DNA of 36,786 nt, from the NCBI GenBank assembly GCA_964564595.1, contig CAZMCA010000014.1, positions 1-36,786 on the forward strand, in the 5' to 3' direction. This DNA is from JBEVOS01 sp964564595 (lineage in GTDB: Bacteria > Pseudomonadota > Alphaproteobacteria > Caulobacterales > Aquidulcibacteraceae). Position 1 is the stretch's first letter. Each line of letters starts with the position of its first letter. A model generated the notes under the pieces. That model was not told the origin of the DNA, made no database searches, and worked only from the letters and a program-made list of their open reading frames with translations. Positions 16,230 to 23,266 of the stretch are shown one piece after another. Made by a program: the position numbers and the translations under genes.

Positions 16230-16642
16230 CCCATGCCTGGCGGCATCTTTTCGAATGCTGGAAGGCCCGCATTTGGCGCATCCCAGCTTGCGGCGCGCGA
16301 TGCGTAGACATGCATCTGCGGTTTGAACACTTCGAGATCATCGAGGCTTGAAGCGCGCAGAAACGTCATCCCGGGGTTCGCGCTGTTGCGCGAACAAACC
16401 GGCGCGCCGCACGTGGGGCAAAAGAAGCGCGAGATGAGATTGCCGCTGTCTGCGGGACGGTCATAGACGCTCATGTTGCCGGTGAGACGCACACTATTGT
16501 CAGGCACGACGAGATGCGAGCAATGGCCCGAGCCGCTGGAGCGGCGGCAATCTTCGCAGTGGCAGTGCCCGGCCATCATCGGTTCGGCTGAGCAGGAGTA
16601 GCGCACCGCGCCGCAAAGGCAGCCGCCTGTAAACGCCGACAT
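16226..16642 (-). CDS. GFA family zinc protein (DUF636, Gfa-like)
   Basis: A 138-residue protein of the glutathione-dependent formaldehyde-activating family fold. Its zinc cysteines are visible as Cys8 and Cys10 (GGCLCGAVRY), Cys27, Cys29 and Cys32 (GHCHCEDCRR), and Cys75 and Cys78 (FFCPTCGAP). Family members such as Gfa were linked to S-hydroxymethylglutathione formation, but most are of unknown activity. The ATG at 16642 has a GGGAGG sequence about 8 nt upstream; a GTG at 16669 would add nine residues. It is divergent from an HxlR/DUF24 regulator across a short AT-rich region with a palindrome, suggesting direct control by that regulator. Confidence 0.9.
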   Translation of the reverse strand: MSAFTGGCLCGAVRYSCSAEPMMAGHCHCEDCRRSSGSGHCSHLVVPDNSVRLTGNMSVYDRPADSGNLISRFFCPTCGAPVCSRNSANPGMTFLRASSLDDLEVFKPQMHVYASRAASWDAPNAGLPAFEKMPPGMG

Positions 16643-16680
16643 CTGACATGCCCTCCCTTTGTGAGACACTTTGGCAACCT

Positions 16681-16698
16681 ATCTATTAAATGGTAGAT
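16681..16698. promoter_or_regulatory. Palindromic operator candidate between the GFA and HxlR genes
   Basis: ATCTA (16681-16685) and TAGAT (16694-16698) form an inverted repeat with an 8-nt AT-rich centre in the only AT-rich stretch of the intergenic region. It lies about 40 bp from the GFA start and 30 bp before the HxlR start, as expected for a regulator site covering divergent promoters. GCAA to the left (16674-16677) and TTGC to the right (16704-16708) roughly continue the symmetry. Confidence 0.45.
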
Positions 16699-16727
16699 TG
16701 CAAGTTGCATGTTAATGGGGGAGCGCC

Positions 16728-17117
16728 GTGCCTACGAAGGCTGCGTCCGGTGGCCGCGAATTTCGCTCCGGTTGTCCGATTGCGTCGAGCTTGGAGTTGA
16801 TCGGCGATCGTTGGACGCTGGTGCTTCTGCGCGACCTCGTGAACGGCAAATCGCGCTTCAAGGACTTCCTGGAGAGCCCAGAGCGGATTGCGAGCAACAT
16901 CCTCACAGCGCGCTTGGCCGCGATGGAAGAAGATGGGCTCATTCAGAGCCGCCTCTACGAGACGAGGCCAAAACGATACGAGTACAGACTCACCAAGAAG
17001 GGCGCCGCGCTGCTGCCGCTGCTGCAGGAATTTTGCCGTTGGGGCGAGGCGAACTTGCCAGCGCGCTGGAAGGCGCCGCCCGCGTTCATGCGCCGAAGGC
17101 CGGCGGACTTGACCTGA
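16728..17117 (+). CDS. HxlR/DUF24-family winged-helix regulator
   Basis: A 129-residue transcriptional regulator of the HxlR family (MarR-like winged helix). The canonical beginning CPIASSLELIGDRWTLVLLRDL (Cys16) is followed by FKDFLESPERIASNILTARLAAMEEDGLI (recognition helix) and the wing YETRPKRYEYRLTKKG. The N-terminal cysteine is conserved in DUF24 regulators such as HypR and QorR, where it senses aldehydes, quinones or disulfide stress; that sensing here is an inference. The GTG start at 16728 has GGGGGAG just upstream. It is divergent from the GFA gene with a shared operator candidate, so it is likely a thiol or aldehyde stress switch for that gene. Confidence 0.93.
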   Translation: MPTKAASGGREFRSGCPIASSLELIGDRWTLVLLRDLVNGKSRFKDFLESPERIASNILTARLAAMEEDGLIQSRLYETRPKRYEYRLTKKGAALLPLLQEFCRWGEANLPARWKAPPAFMRRRPADLT

Positions 17118-17202
17118 GTGGGGGCCCCGTGGCGCCTCACAGTCGCGTGTGTAACGCTGCTTTCGCTTGCGACTGACTCGCAAATGCGGTGTCTTGGCGC
17201 CC

Positions 17203-17502
17203 ATGTACGTCACTGAGGTCACCCTGGCGACGCCGGCGGGGCGCAAGTACCTGATCCAGCTCTGCAAGCACTTCCGCCACAAGGTCACGGCGGAGTGGGC
17301 CGACGATGGCTCGGCGGGCTCGGCCGCGCTGCCGACCGGGGCGTGCGCGCTGCAGGCGGACGAGGCCGGCCTCTTCGTGCGCTGCGAGGCGCGCGACGAG
17401 GCGGGCGTCGCGGTGGCGCAGAAGATCATCGAGGAGCACCTCGTGAAGTTCGCCTTCCGCGAGGCGCTCTCCTACAATTGGAAAACGTTCGAAGCGCGCT
17501 GA
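17203..17502 (+). CDS. DUF2218 domain protein
   Basis: A 99-residue cytoplasmic protein of family DUF2218. The typical outline is present: GRKYLIQLCKHFRHKVTAEW near the start, a glycine/alanine-rich middle ending in CALQADEAGLFVRCEARDEAGV, and the C-terminal helix KIIEEHLVKFAFREALSYNWKTFE. The family is of unknown function; in several bacteria it is found near iron or siderophore genes, but that link is not evident here. The ATG at 17203 is chosen over a TTG at 17167. It is followed 37 bp later by DUF2093 on the same strand and may form an operon with it and the M23 peptidase. Confidence 0.88.
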   Translation: MYVTEVTLATPAGRKYLIQLCKHFRHKVTAEWADDGSAGSAALPTGACALQADEAGLFVRCEARDEAGVAVAQKIIEEHLVKFAFREALSYNWKTFEAR

Positions 17503-17539
17503 GCGTGCTTTGGCGGGCCGAAGCAGCTACATTCCCGGC

Positions 17540-17758
17540 ATGAACAAGTACGATCCCGGCGGCCCCGAAGCCGTGCTGCGCTATGGCGACAACGAACTCA
17601 CCATTGTGCGCCAGGGGCTCTACGTGAAATGCGCCGTTTCGGGCGCGCGCATTCCGCTCGATGAGCTCAAATATTGGAGCGTCGATCTCCAGGAAGCCTA
17701 TCGCGGGCCCGCGGAAGCGACGCAGCGCTGGCGCGAAACGCATCCGGAGAAGAAGTGA
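17540..17758 (+). CDS. DUF2093 domain protein
   Basis: A 72-residue small protein characteristic of alphaproteobacteria. It shows the family pattern MNKYDPGGPEAVLRYGDNE, a VKCAVSGARIPLDELKYWSVDLQEAY block with one cysteine and an SGxxIPLDELxYWS signature, and a short charged tail. Function unknown. The ATG at 17540 is used; a TTG at 17510 would add ten unlikely residues. The stop TGA (17756-17758) overlaps the first ATG of the following peptidase frame as TGATG. Confidence 0.9.
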   Translation: MNKYDPGGPEAVLRYGDNELTIVRQGLYVKCAVSGARIPLDELKYWSVDLQEAYRGPAEATQRWRETHPEKK

Positions 17759-18800
17759 TGGCGCGCGCAACATTCCCCCTCCCATTGAGGGGAGGGGGCA
17801 GGGGGCGGGGTGAAGCCCTACGTCTGCCGCTGATGCATCGTTTGCGCGCGATCGTCCTCAAAACCGATCGTCGTGATTCACCCCACCCCCTTCCCCCTCC
17901 CCTCGCGGGGAGGGGAGGCGTTTGCGCGCTTGTGTTCACGCTTGCGATGACAGCGTGCGCCGCTGCGCAGCCGCCGGCGCCGCAAGCAGAAGCGCCGCCG
18001 GTGGCGACGCCGCCGGTCGTCGCGATCCCAGCGCCAACACCGCCGCCGCCAACTTTGGCGCCGGCGCCAACGTCGCTCTCGCTCCGCTGTGAAGGCGCGT
18101 TCGTGCAGGGCGGCATCGCGCTTTGCCGCACGTTGCCGGGCGCGCAAATCACGGTCGATGGCGAAGCGCGCGGTGCGGCCGATGCGCAAGGCTGGGCGGT
18201 GATCGGGTTCGATCGTTTTGCCGAGGGCAACACCAACGTCTCCGCGCGCAGCGGCGGCGAGGTCGTCGCGCAAGCGCTGCCGATTTCCGCGCGCACGTTC
18301 GGCGAGCAACGCGTGAATGGGTTGCCGCAACAGACCGTGACGCCGACCGATCCGGCGGTGCTCGAACGCATCGCGCGCGAGCGCGATATCAAGAACCGCG
18401 GCTTTGCGAGCCGCGCGGCGGTCGAAGGCTGGCTCGATGGCTTCGTGATCCCGGCGGATGGGCGCGTATCCTCCTCATGGGGCAACCGGCGAATTCTGAA
18501 CGGCGTGCCGAACACGCCGCACTACGGCGTCGATATCGCCGCGCCCGACGGCACGCCGATCCGCGCGCCGGCCGGCGGTGTCGTTTCGCTCGCCAATCCG
18601 GACATGCACTACGAAGGCGGCCTCGTGTTCATCGATCACGGCCAGGGTCTGATCTCGATGTACCTGCACATGAGCCGGCTCGACGTGCGCGAAGGCGATG
18701 TGGTCACGCAGGGCCAAGTGATCGGTGCTGTCGGGCATGAAGGCCGCGCGACGGGGCCGCATCTGTGCTGGCGCTTGAAGTGGCGCGACCGCAACCTCGA
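17758..18800 (+). CDS. M23 family metallopeptidase (LytM-type), 3' end lost in assembly gap
   Basis: Envelope peptidase or regulator of cell-wall hydrolysis, about 347 codons before the run of N. From ATG 17758, residues 6-53 are encoded by a double-hairpin repeat; then a lipoprotein-like signal ends ACAAAQ (Cys67), a proline/alanine-rich linker, and a C-terminal peptidase domain. The domain shows HYGVD (His255, Asp259) and YLHMS (His304), but the last motif reads HLC (335-337) where LytM peptidases have HxH, so one zinc ligand is a cysteine. The start is uncertain: 17758 overlaps the DUF2093 stop (TGATG), 17833 (MHRLR) is an alternative inside the repeat, and the pre-repeat start may be lost. 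The last residues should be a short DPxxLL-type tail hidden by the gap. Confidence 0.85.
17775..17915. repeat. Double-hairpin repeat, copy D (inside the M23 reading frame)
   Basis: Full copy. Left hairpin CCCCCTCCC (17775-17783) / GGGAGGGGG (17790-17798), then GGGGCGGGGTGAA, a spacer containing the ATG at 17833, then inverted TTCACCCCACCCCC and right hairpin CCCCTCCCC (17894-17902) / GGGGAGGGG (17907-17915). It is translated as proline/glycine/arginine-rich sequence (LPLRGGGRGRG and HPLPPPLAGRGG) at the extreme N-terminus of the peptidase gene, immediately before its signal sequence. Confidence 0.85.
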
Positions 18801-18900
18801 NNNNNNNNNNNNNNNNNNNNNNNNNNNNNNNNNNNNNNNNNNNNNNNNNNNNNNNNNNNNNNNNNNNNNNNNNNNNNNNNNNNNNNNNNNNNNNNNNNNN
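18801..18900. other. Assembly gap (100 N)
   Basis: Exactly 100 N, the conventional placeholder for a scaffold gap of unknown size. It removes the end of the M23 peptidase gene and any promoter region between it and the dehalogenase gene. Order and distance across it depend on scaffolding. Confidence 0.99.
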
Positions 18901-18923
18901 TTGTGGCACTCAACGTGCCACAA
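18901..18923. promoter_or_regulatory. Perfect 9-bp inverted repeat upstream of the dehalogenase gene
   Basis: TTGTGGCAC (18901-18909) and GTGCCACAA (18915-18923) are exact inverted copies separated by TCAAC. The site touches the assembly gap and ends 14 bp before the dehalogenase ATG, with an AGGGAGG ribosome site between. It could be a repressor operator, a leader hairpin, or the terminator stem of the peptidase gene; the flank lost in the gap prevents a choice. Confidence 0.6.
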
Positions 18924-18937
18924 TCAGGGAGGGCGCC

Positions 18938-19840
18938 ATGAAGGTGCTGCGCACGCCGGACGAACGCTTTGCGGATCTGGCCGATTTTCCGTTCGCGCCG
19001 CATTACAGCGAGGTCGTCGATGGCGACGGCACGAAGCTGCGCGTGCATCACGTCGATGAAGGCCCGCGCGATGCGCCGGTCACGCTGTTGATGCATGGCG
19101 AGCCGAGCTGGGCGTATCTCTATCGCAAGATCATTCCGCCGCTCGTCGCGAACGGCCATCGCGTGATTGCGCCCGATCTGATTGGCTTTGGCCGCTCCGA
19201 TAAGCCTGCGGCGCGCACGGACTATACCTATGAGCGGCACGTTGCGTGGATGAGCGCGTGGCTGACGCAGCTCGATCTGAAGAACATCACGCTGTTCTGC
19301 CAGGATTGGGGCGGGCTGATTGGCTTGCGCTTGGTCGCGGCGTTTCCGGAGCGCTTCGCGGCGGTGATCGTCGCGAACACGGGGCTGCCTGTCGGCACGG
19401 GCTGGAGCGAGGGTTTCAACAATTGGCTGCAGTTCAGCCAGAGCGTGCCACAAATGCCGATCGGCGGCATTCTCACCGGCGGCTGCGCGCGCGATTTGAG
19501 CGACGCCGAGCGCGCTGCGTATGACGCGCCGTTTCCGGACGAAAGCTACAAGGAAGGCGCGCGGGAATTTCCCAAGCTCGTGCCGATTACGCCGGAGCAT
19601 GGCTCGGTCGCGGAGAACAAAGCGGCGTGGGAAGTGCTGGCGCGCTTCAAGAAGCCGTTCGTCACCGCGTTCAGCGATGGCGACGCGGTCACGAAGGGCG
19701 GCGAGGCGGTGTTTCAAGAGCGGGTGCCGGGCGCGAAGGGCCAGCCGCACGTGACGCTGCATGGCGGCCACTTCCTGCAGGAAGATAGCCCGGCGGAGAT
19801 CGCGGCGCTGATAGACCGTGTCGCGAAGGCGGCGCGCTGA
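18938..19840 (+). CDS. dhmA: Haloalkane dehalogenase (HLD-I type alpha/beta hydrolase)
   Basis: Hydrolyses carbon-halogen bonds of haloalkanes to alcohol and halide through an aspartyl ester. The 300 residues match subfamily I. Visible are the oxyanion motif HGEPSW (53-58), the nucleophile elbow CQDWGG with Asp123 and the halide-stabilising Trp124, the cap region around GWSEGFNNWLQF, the acid in AFSDGDAVT (Asp247 or Asp249), and the base His278 in HGGHFLQED. Glu55 instead of Asn after the HG dipeptide is also HLD-I-like. A strong AGGGAGG site precedes the ATG. TGATG overlap with the downstream membrane gene indicates co-translation. HLD-I members vary in substrate range, and some annotated ones act on epoxides or are uncharacterised. 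Confidence 0.92.
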   Translation: MKVLRTPDERFADLADFPFAPHYSEVVDGDGTKLRVHHVDEGPRDAPVTLLMHGEPSWAYLYRKIIPPLVANGHRVIAPDLIGFGRSDKPAARTDYTYERHVAWMSAWLTQLDLKNITLFCQDWGGLIGLRLVAAFPERFAAVIVANTGLPVGTGWSEGFNNWLQFSQSVPQMPIGGILTGGCARDLSDAERAAYDAPFPDESYKEGAREFPKLVPITPEHGSVAENKAAWEVLARFKKPFVTAFSDGDAVTKGGEAVFQERVPGAKGQPHVTLHGGHFLQEDSPAEIAALIDRVAKAAR

Positions 19841-20250
19841 TGCGTGCGTTCGCGATCGGCGTGCTGGCGCTCTGCGCGCTGATCAATCTCGGGCGCGGCG
19901 CCATTCATGTGTTCGCGCCCGATGGCGGCGCGCACTCGATCGCGGGGCTAGATCTTTCGACCAACAGGCAAACGATCATCGCGCTGTTCGCCTCGCTCGG
20001 CTTTTCGCAAATGGTGATGGGCGCGTTCCAGGCATTCGTGATCGCAGCGCGGCGCGATCTGGTGACGCTGTTTCTGGCGCTACAGGCGGCGACGACGGCG
20101 CTCGGCGTCGTGAACCTCTATCTCTATCGCTCGCTTCCGGTGACCGTGCCTGGCCAACCGTTCAATCTTGTGCTGCTGGGGCTACTGGTCGCGGCGCTCA
20201 TCGCGGCGTTCGCCAGCGGCCGTCACAAAACTGAGACGCAAGCGTCGTAA
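19840..20250 (+). CDS. Four-helix membrane protein of unknown function
   Basis: A 136-residue integral membrane protein. Hydrophobic segments lie at about residues 3-20, 46-69, 75-96 and 108-127. The second and third segments carry SQMVMGAFQAF and DLVTLFLALQAATTALGVVNLYLY. The start overlaps the dehalogenase stop (TGATG), so it is translationally coupled. No family is recognised. The architecture resembles small DoxX- or DUF4345-like membrane proteins; this is only a resemblance. Confidence 0.8.
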   Translation: MRAFAIGVLALCALINLGRGAIHVFAPDGGAHSIAGLDLSTNRQTIIALFASLGFSQMVMGAFQAFVIAARRDLVTLFLALQAATTALGVVNLYLYRSLPVTVPGQPFNLVLLGLLVAALIAAFASGRHKTETQAS

Positions 20251-20260
20251 TCGGCGCGCC

Positions 20261-20689
20261 ATGAAACGGGCGGGGATGATCGTTGTGGCGCTGTCGGCGC
20301 TGCTGGGCGCGTGCAGCGGCGCGCCGCGCGATACGCTCACGTGCGATCTCACCTATTCGATGCTGGCCGGCCCTTTGATGATCGAGAGCCAGGCGCAGGT
20401 CGCGTTTCAGCTCAACATGTCCTCACTCGGCAATACCTATACCGTGCGCCAGGTGACGGTGAGCGAGGCGTGGACCGGGCGCGGCGAGGCCGATCCGTGG
20501 CGGCTCTTCATCGTTGGACGTGAGCGGCCGATCGCGCGCATCGAGGGCGATGTGATCACGCTGTTCGAAATGGACGAGCGCCCGTTCACGATCAATCGCG
20601 CAACCGGCGATGCAGGCTGGAGTTCGTCTGCGCCGATGGGCGAGACGGAATATTACGGCGGCTGCGCGCCGGCGGGCAGCGCCCGCTAG
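20261..20689 (+). CDS. Small lipoprotein of unknown function
   Basis: A 142-residue protein with a lipoprotein signal: MKRAGMIVVALSALLGAC, with lipobox LGAC and Cys18. The mature part contains mostly beta-type sequence (VAFQLNMSSLGNTYTVRQVTVSEAW, RPIARIEGDVITLFEMDERPFTINRATGDAGWSS) and two further cysteines (CDLTYS near 27 and GGCAP near the end) that could form a disulfide. It follows the membrane protein by 10 bp on the same strand and is probably the last gene of the dehalogenase unit. Its stop shares CTAG (20686-20689) with the convergent ABC ATPase gene. Confidence 0.8.
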   Translation: MKRAGMIVVALSALLGACSGAPRDTLTCDLTYSMLAGPLMIESQAQVAFQLNMSSLGNTYTVRQVTVSEAWTGRGEADPWRLFIVGRERPIARIEGDVITLFEMDERPFTINRATGDAGWSSSAPMGETEYYGGCAPAGSAR

Positions 20690-21714
20690 AGCGCGAACAC
20701 GAACGCGCCGGCGGGGTCGAGCACAAGATTGGCGCGCTCGCGTGACGGCGCGTTGGCGGGGATGAGCGCGCGCCATTCGAGGCCGCCGCTTGCTTCGAGG
20801 CGCACCAGATCGGCGTGGCCTTGCGGGCGCCGGTCCATCACGCGGACGGAGGCGCCATCGGTCAGTGCGATCGCTTCGGCGCGCACCACCACGCGCGCGA
20901 ATGCGCCGTCCGGCAGCGCGGCGGCGACGTTTCCGAACGGCGTTTGCGCGACGCCGTTTTGCACCATCGCGTCATACGTGTTGACCGGACCGAGGGCGGC
21001 GGCGGTCTCCGCGTTGGCGGGCGCGGCGTACACCTCGCGCGGGGACGCTTCTTGCAGCACGCGCCCATCGCGTAATACGGCGAGACGGTCGGCCACCAGC
21101 AGCGCTTCATCGGCGTGGTGCGTGACGAAGATCGCGGTGGCGCGCGCTTCGGCGATGGCGGCGAGCGCAACGTCGCGCAACTCGCTGCGCAAGGAAGGAT
21201 CGAGGCCGGAGAACGGCTCATCCAGCAGCACGGCGCGCGGGCTGGGCGCGAGCGCGCGGGCGAGCGCGACGCGCTGTTGTTCGCCGCCGGAAAGCTCGTG
21301 CGGATAGGCTTGCGCGCGTGCGCCGAGGCCCACGCGCCCGAGCCATTGCAGCGCGCGCGAGTCCCGCTCGGCGCGCGACAGATGCGGAAGGCCGAACGCG
21401 ACGTTGGCGCCGGCGCTCAGGTGCGGAAAGAGTGCGTAGTCTTGAAACACGAAGCCGACGCGGCGCTGCTCGGGCGGTTGCGTGTGCGCGCGCGTGGAAA
21501 CCGTTTGCCCGCCGAGTCCCACTTCGCCCGCATCCACCGGTTCAAGCCCCGCGATCAGCCGAAGGATCGTGCTTTTGCCTGAGCCGGACGGGCCGAGCAG
21601 CGCGAGCACTTGGCCCGCGGGCGCGGTGAGCGAGACGTTATCGACCACCGCGCGCGCGCCGTAGCGGCGCGTGACGTTCGTGAGCGTGATGGCGGCGGCG
21701 GTCGGCTCAGGCAT
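20686..21714 (-). CDS. fbpC: Fe(III) ABC transporter ATP-binding protein
   Basis: Energising ATPase of the iron importer, 342 residues. It has Walker A GPSGSGKST (41-49), Q-loop FQDYALFPHL (90-99), signature LSGGEQQR (141-148), Walker B VLLDEP (162-167) and an H-loop VTHHADEA near 198-205. A C-terminal regulatory TOBE-like domain (about 240-342) is as expected for FbpC/PotA types. Start chosen at ATG 21714 (MPEPTAAAITLTNVTRRYG); upstream frame is serine/arginine-rich and antisense-like. It overlaps the permease stop by 8 nt, making it the third gene of the operon. Substrate iron is inferred from the whole operon and its binding protein. Confidence 0.94.
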   Translation of the reverse strand: MPEPTAAAITLTNVTRRYGARAVVDNVSLTAPAGQVLALLGPSGSGKSTILRLIAGLEPVDAGEVGLGGQTVSTRAHTQPPEQRRVGFVFQDYALFPHLSAGANVAFGLPHLSRAERDSRALQWLGRVGLGARAQAYPHELSGGEQQRVALARALAPSPRAVLLDEPFSGLDPSLRSELRDVALAAIAEARATAIFVTHHADEALLVADRLAVLRDGRVLQEASPREVYAAPANAETAAALGPVNTYDAMVQNGVAQTPFGNVAAALPDGAFARVVVRAEAIALTDGASVRVMDRRPQGHADLVRLEASGGLEWRALIPANAPSRERANLVLDPAGAFVFAL

Positions 21715-23266
21715 GCGCGCCCGCTCTAGCCTTGGTGACGGCGCGCGTGAAGAAGACGATCGGCAAGACGCCCGCGAGCGTGATGAGAAGCGCGGGCGCG
21801 GCGGCCTGCTGCAAGCGTTCGTCGCTGGCATAGGAATAGGCGCGCACGGCGAGCGTATCGAAGTCGAATGGGCGCAGGATCAGCGTCGCGGGAAGTTCTT
21901 TCAGGATTTCCACGAACACGATGAGCGCGGCGGCGAGCGCGCTCGGCGCCGCGATCGGCAGATCGACACCGGTGAGCCGCCGCCACGCCGAGGCGCCCAG
22001 CGTGCGCGCTGCGTTATCGACGCCGCTCGATAAACGCTCGAGCCCCGCTTCGATCGGCTGCGCGCCCGCGGCGGCAAAGCGCGCCGCGTAGGCCCACAAG
22101 AGCGCGCCGATGGAAAGCGCAAAGCCCATGCCGCCGACGAACCCCGCTTCGCGCGCGAGCGCGATCAGTGAGATGGCGCCCAGCGCGATGACGGCGCCGG
22201 GCGCGGCGTAGCCGCTGTTGGCCGCAAAGAGCGCCGCGCGCCCGCTCGCGTCCCGCGCGCGCGCAGCGGCGGCCACGATGAAGGCGAGGATGAGCGTGAG
22301 CGCAGCGCCGCCCGCCGCGAGCGTCAGCGAGGTGAAGAGCGGGCCGGCGAGGGCGGTGAAATCCGCATCGATGAAAAGCGCGCCGCGCGCGAACCACGCG
22401 ATCGGCAAGAGCGCGCCGAGCGTTACGAGCGCGGCGCAGAACGCGAAGGCGCCCCAGCGCGCGAACGGGGAAAGCGTATAGCGCGGCAGCGGGCGCCAGC
22501 GCGCCGAGCCGCCGGCATAGCCGCGCCGCCCGCGCGCCCAACGCTCGATCATCAAGAACGCGACCGCGCCAAGCACAAGGAGCGCGGCGAGCCGGAGCGC
22601 GAGTTCGGGCGAGGCGTAATCGTACCAGGCCCGGAAGACGGCGGTGCCGAGCGTGGTGACGCCGAAATGTTGCGCCGCGCCATAGTCGGCCGCGATCTCC
22701 ATCATCGCGAGCGCGCCGCCGGCCGCGATGCCCGGCCAGGCGAGCGGCGCCGCAACGCGCGTAAAAAGCGCGGCCGGCGTTGCGCCGAGCGTGCGCGCGG
22801 CCTCAAGCGCACACACCGAACTCGATGCGTAAGATGCGCGCGCGGCGAGATAGACATAAGGATAGGCGCCGAGCGCGTAGACGAACGCTGCGCCCCAGAA
22901 GCCGGTGATCGGAAAAGAAGCGAACGGGCCGCCGGGCCATGTGAGGCCGGCATAGGCGTAAGCGAGGACGTAGAGCGGCGCCGCGAGCGGCAGCGCCAGC
23001 ATCCATTCGAGCGCGCTGCGCCCAGGAAATGCGCAGAGCGTCACGAGCCACGCCGCGGCTGCGCCAAACACGATTGCGCCGCCGCCGCCGACGAGCATCA
23101 GGCCAAGCGTGCCGGCGACAGCGTCGGAAAACAACGTCGCGGCGAGCGCCGTATCGGGCGCGCGGGTGAAAGCGAGGACGACGACCGCGAGCGCGGGCGC
23201 CGCGCAGATCAGCGCAGCGCCGATGCCGAGCGTTTTGACGATGGCGCGCGGCGCCGCAGCGCTCAT
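21707..23266 (-). CDS. fbpB: Fe(III) ABC transporter permease
   Basis: A 519-residue inner-membrane permease built of two homologous halves of about six helices, as in FbpB/SfuB where one chain forms the whole channel. Each half carries the ABC permease coupling loop: near residues 155-195 (LEAARTLGATPAALFTRVAAPLAWPG) and near 425-465 (DNAARTLGASAWRRLTGVDLPIAAPS), both with the EAA-type EAARTLGA or DNAARTLGA motif. Its ATG overlaps the stop of the binding-protein gene (ATGA), so translation is coupled. The last residues overlap the ATPase start. Confidence 0.94.
   Translation of the reverse strand: MSAAAPRAIVKTLGIGAALICAAPALAVVVLAFTRAPDTALAATLFSDAVAGTLGLMLVGGGGAIVFGAAAAWLVTLCAFPGRSALEWMLALPLAAPLYVLAYAYAGLTWPGGPFASFPITGFWGAAFVYALGAYPYVYLAARASYASSSVCALEAARTLGATPAALFTRVAAPLAWPGIAAGGALAMMEIAADYGAAQHFGVTTLGTAVFRAWYDYASPELALRLAALLVLGAVAFLMIERWARGRRGYAGGSARWRPLPRYTLSPFARWGAFAFCAALVTLGALLPIAWFARGALFIDADFTALAGPLFTSLTLAAGGAALTLILAFIVAAAARARDASGRAALFAANSGYAAPGAVIALGAISLIALAREAGFVGGMGFALSIGALLWAYAARFAAAGAQPIEAGLERLSSGVDNAARTLGASAWRRLTGVDLPIAAPSALAAALIVFVEILKELPATLILRPFDFDTLAVRAYSYASDERLQQAAAPALLITLAGVLPIVFFTRAVTKARAGAHA

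Noticed and set aside
17674..19059. Apparent fusion of the M23 peptidase with sequence past the gap
   Set aside because: The frame only continues because N codons are not stops. The dehalogenase starts at 18938 in its own frame.
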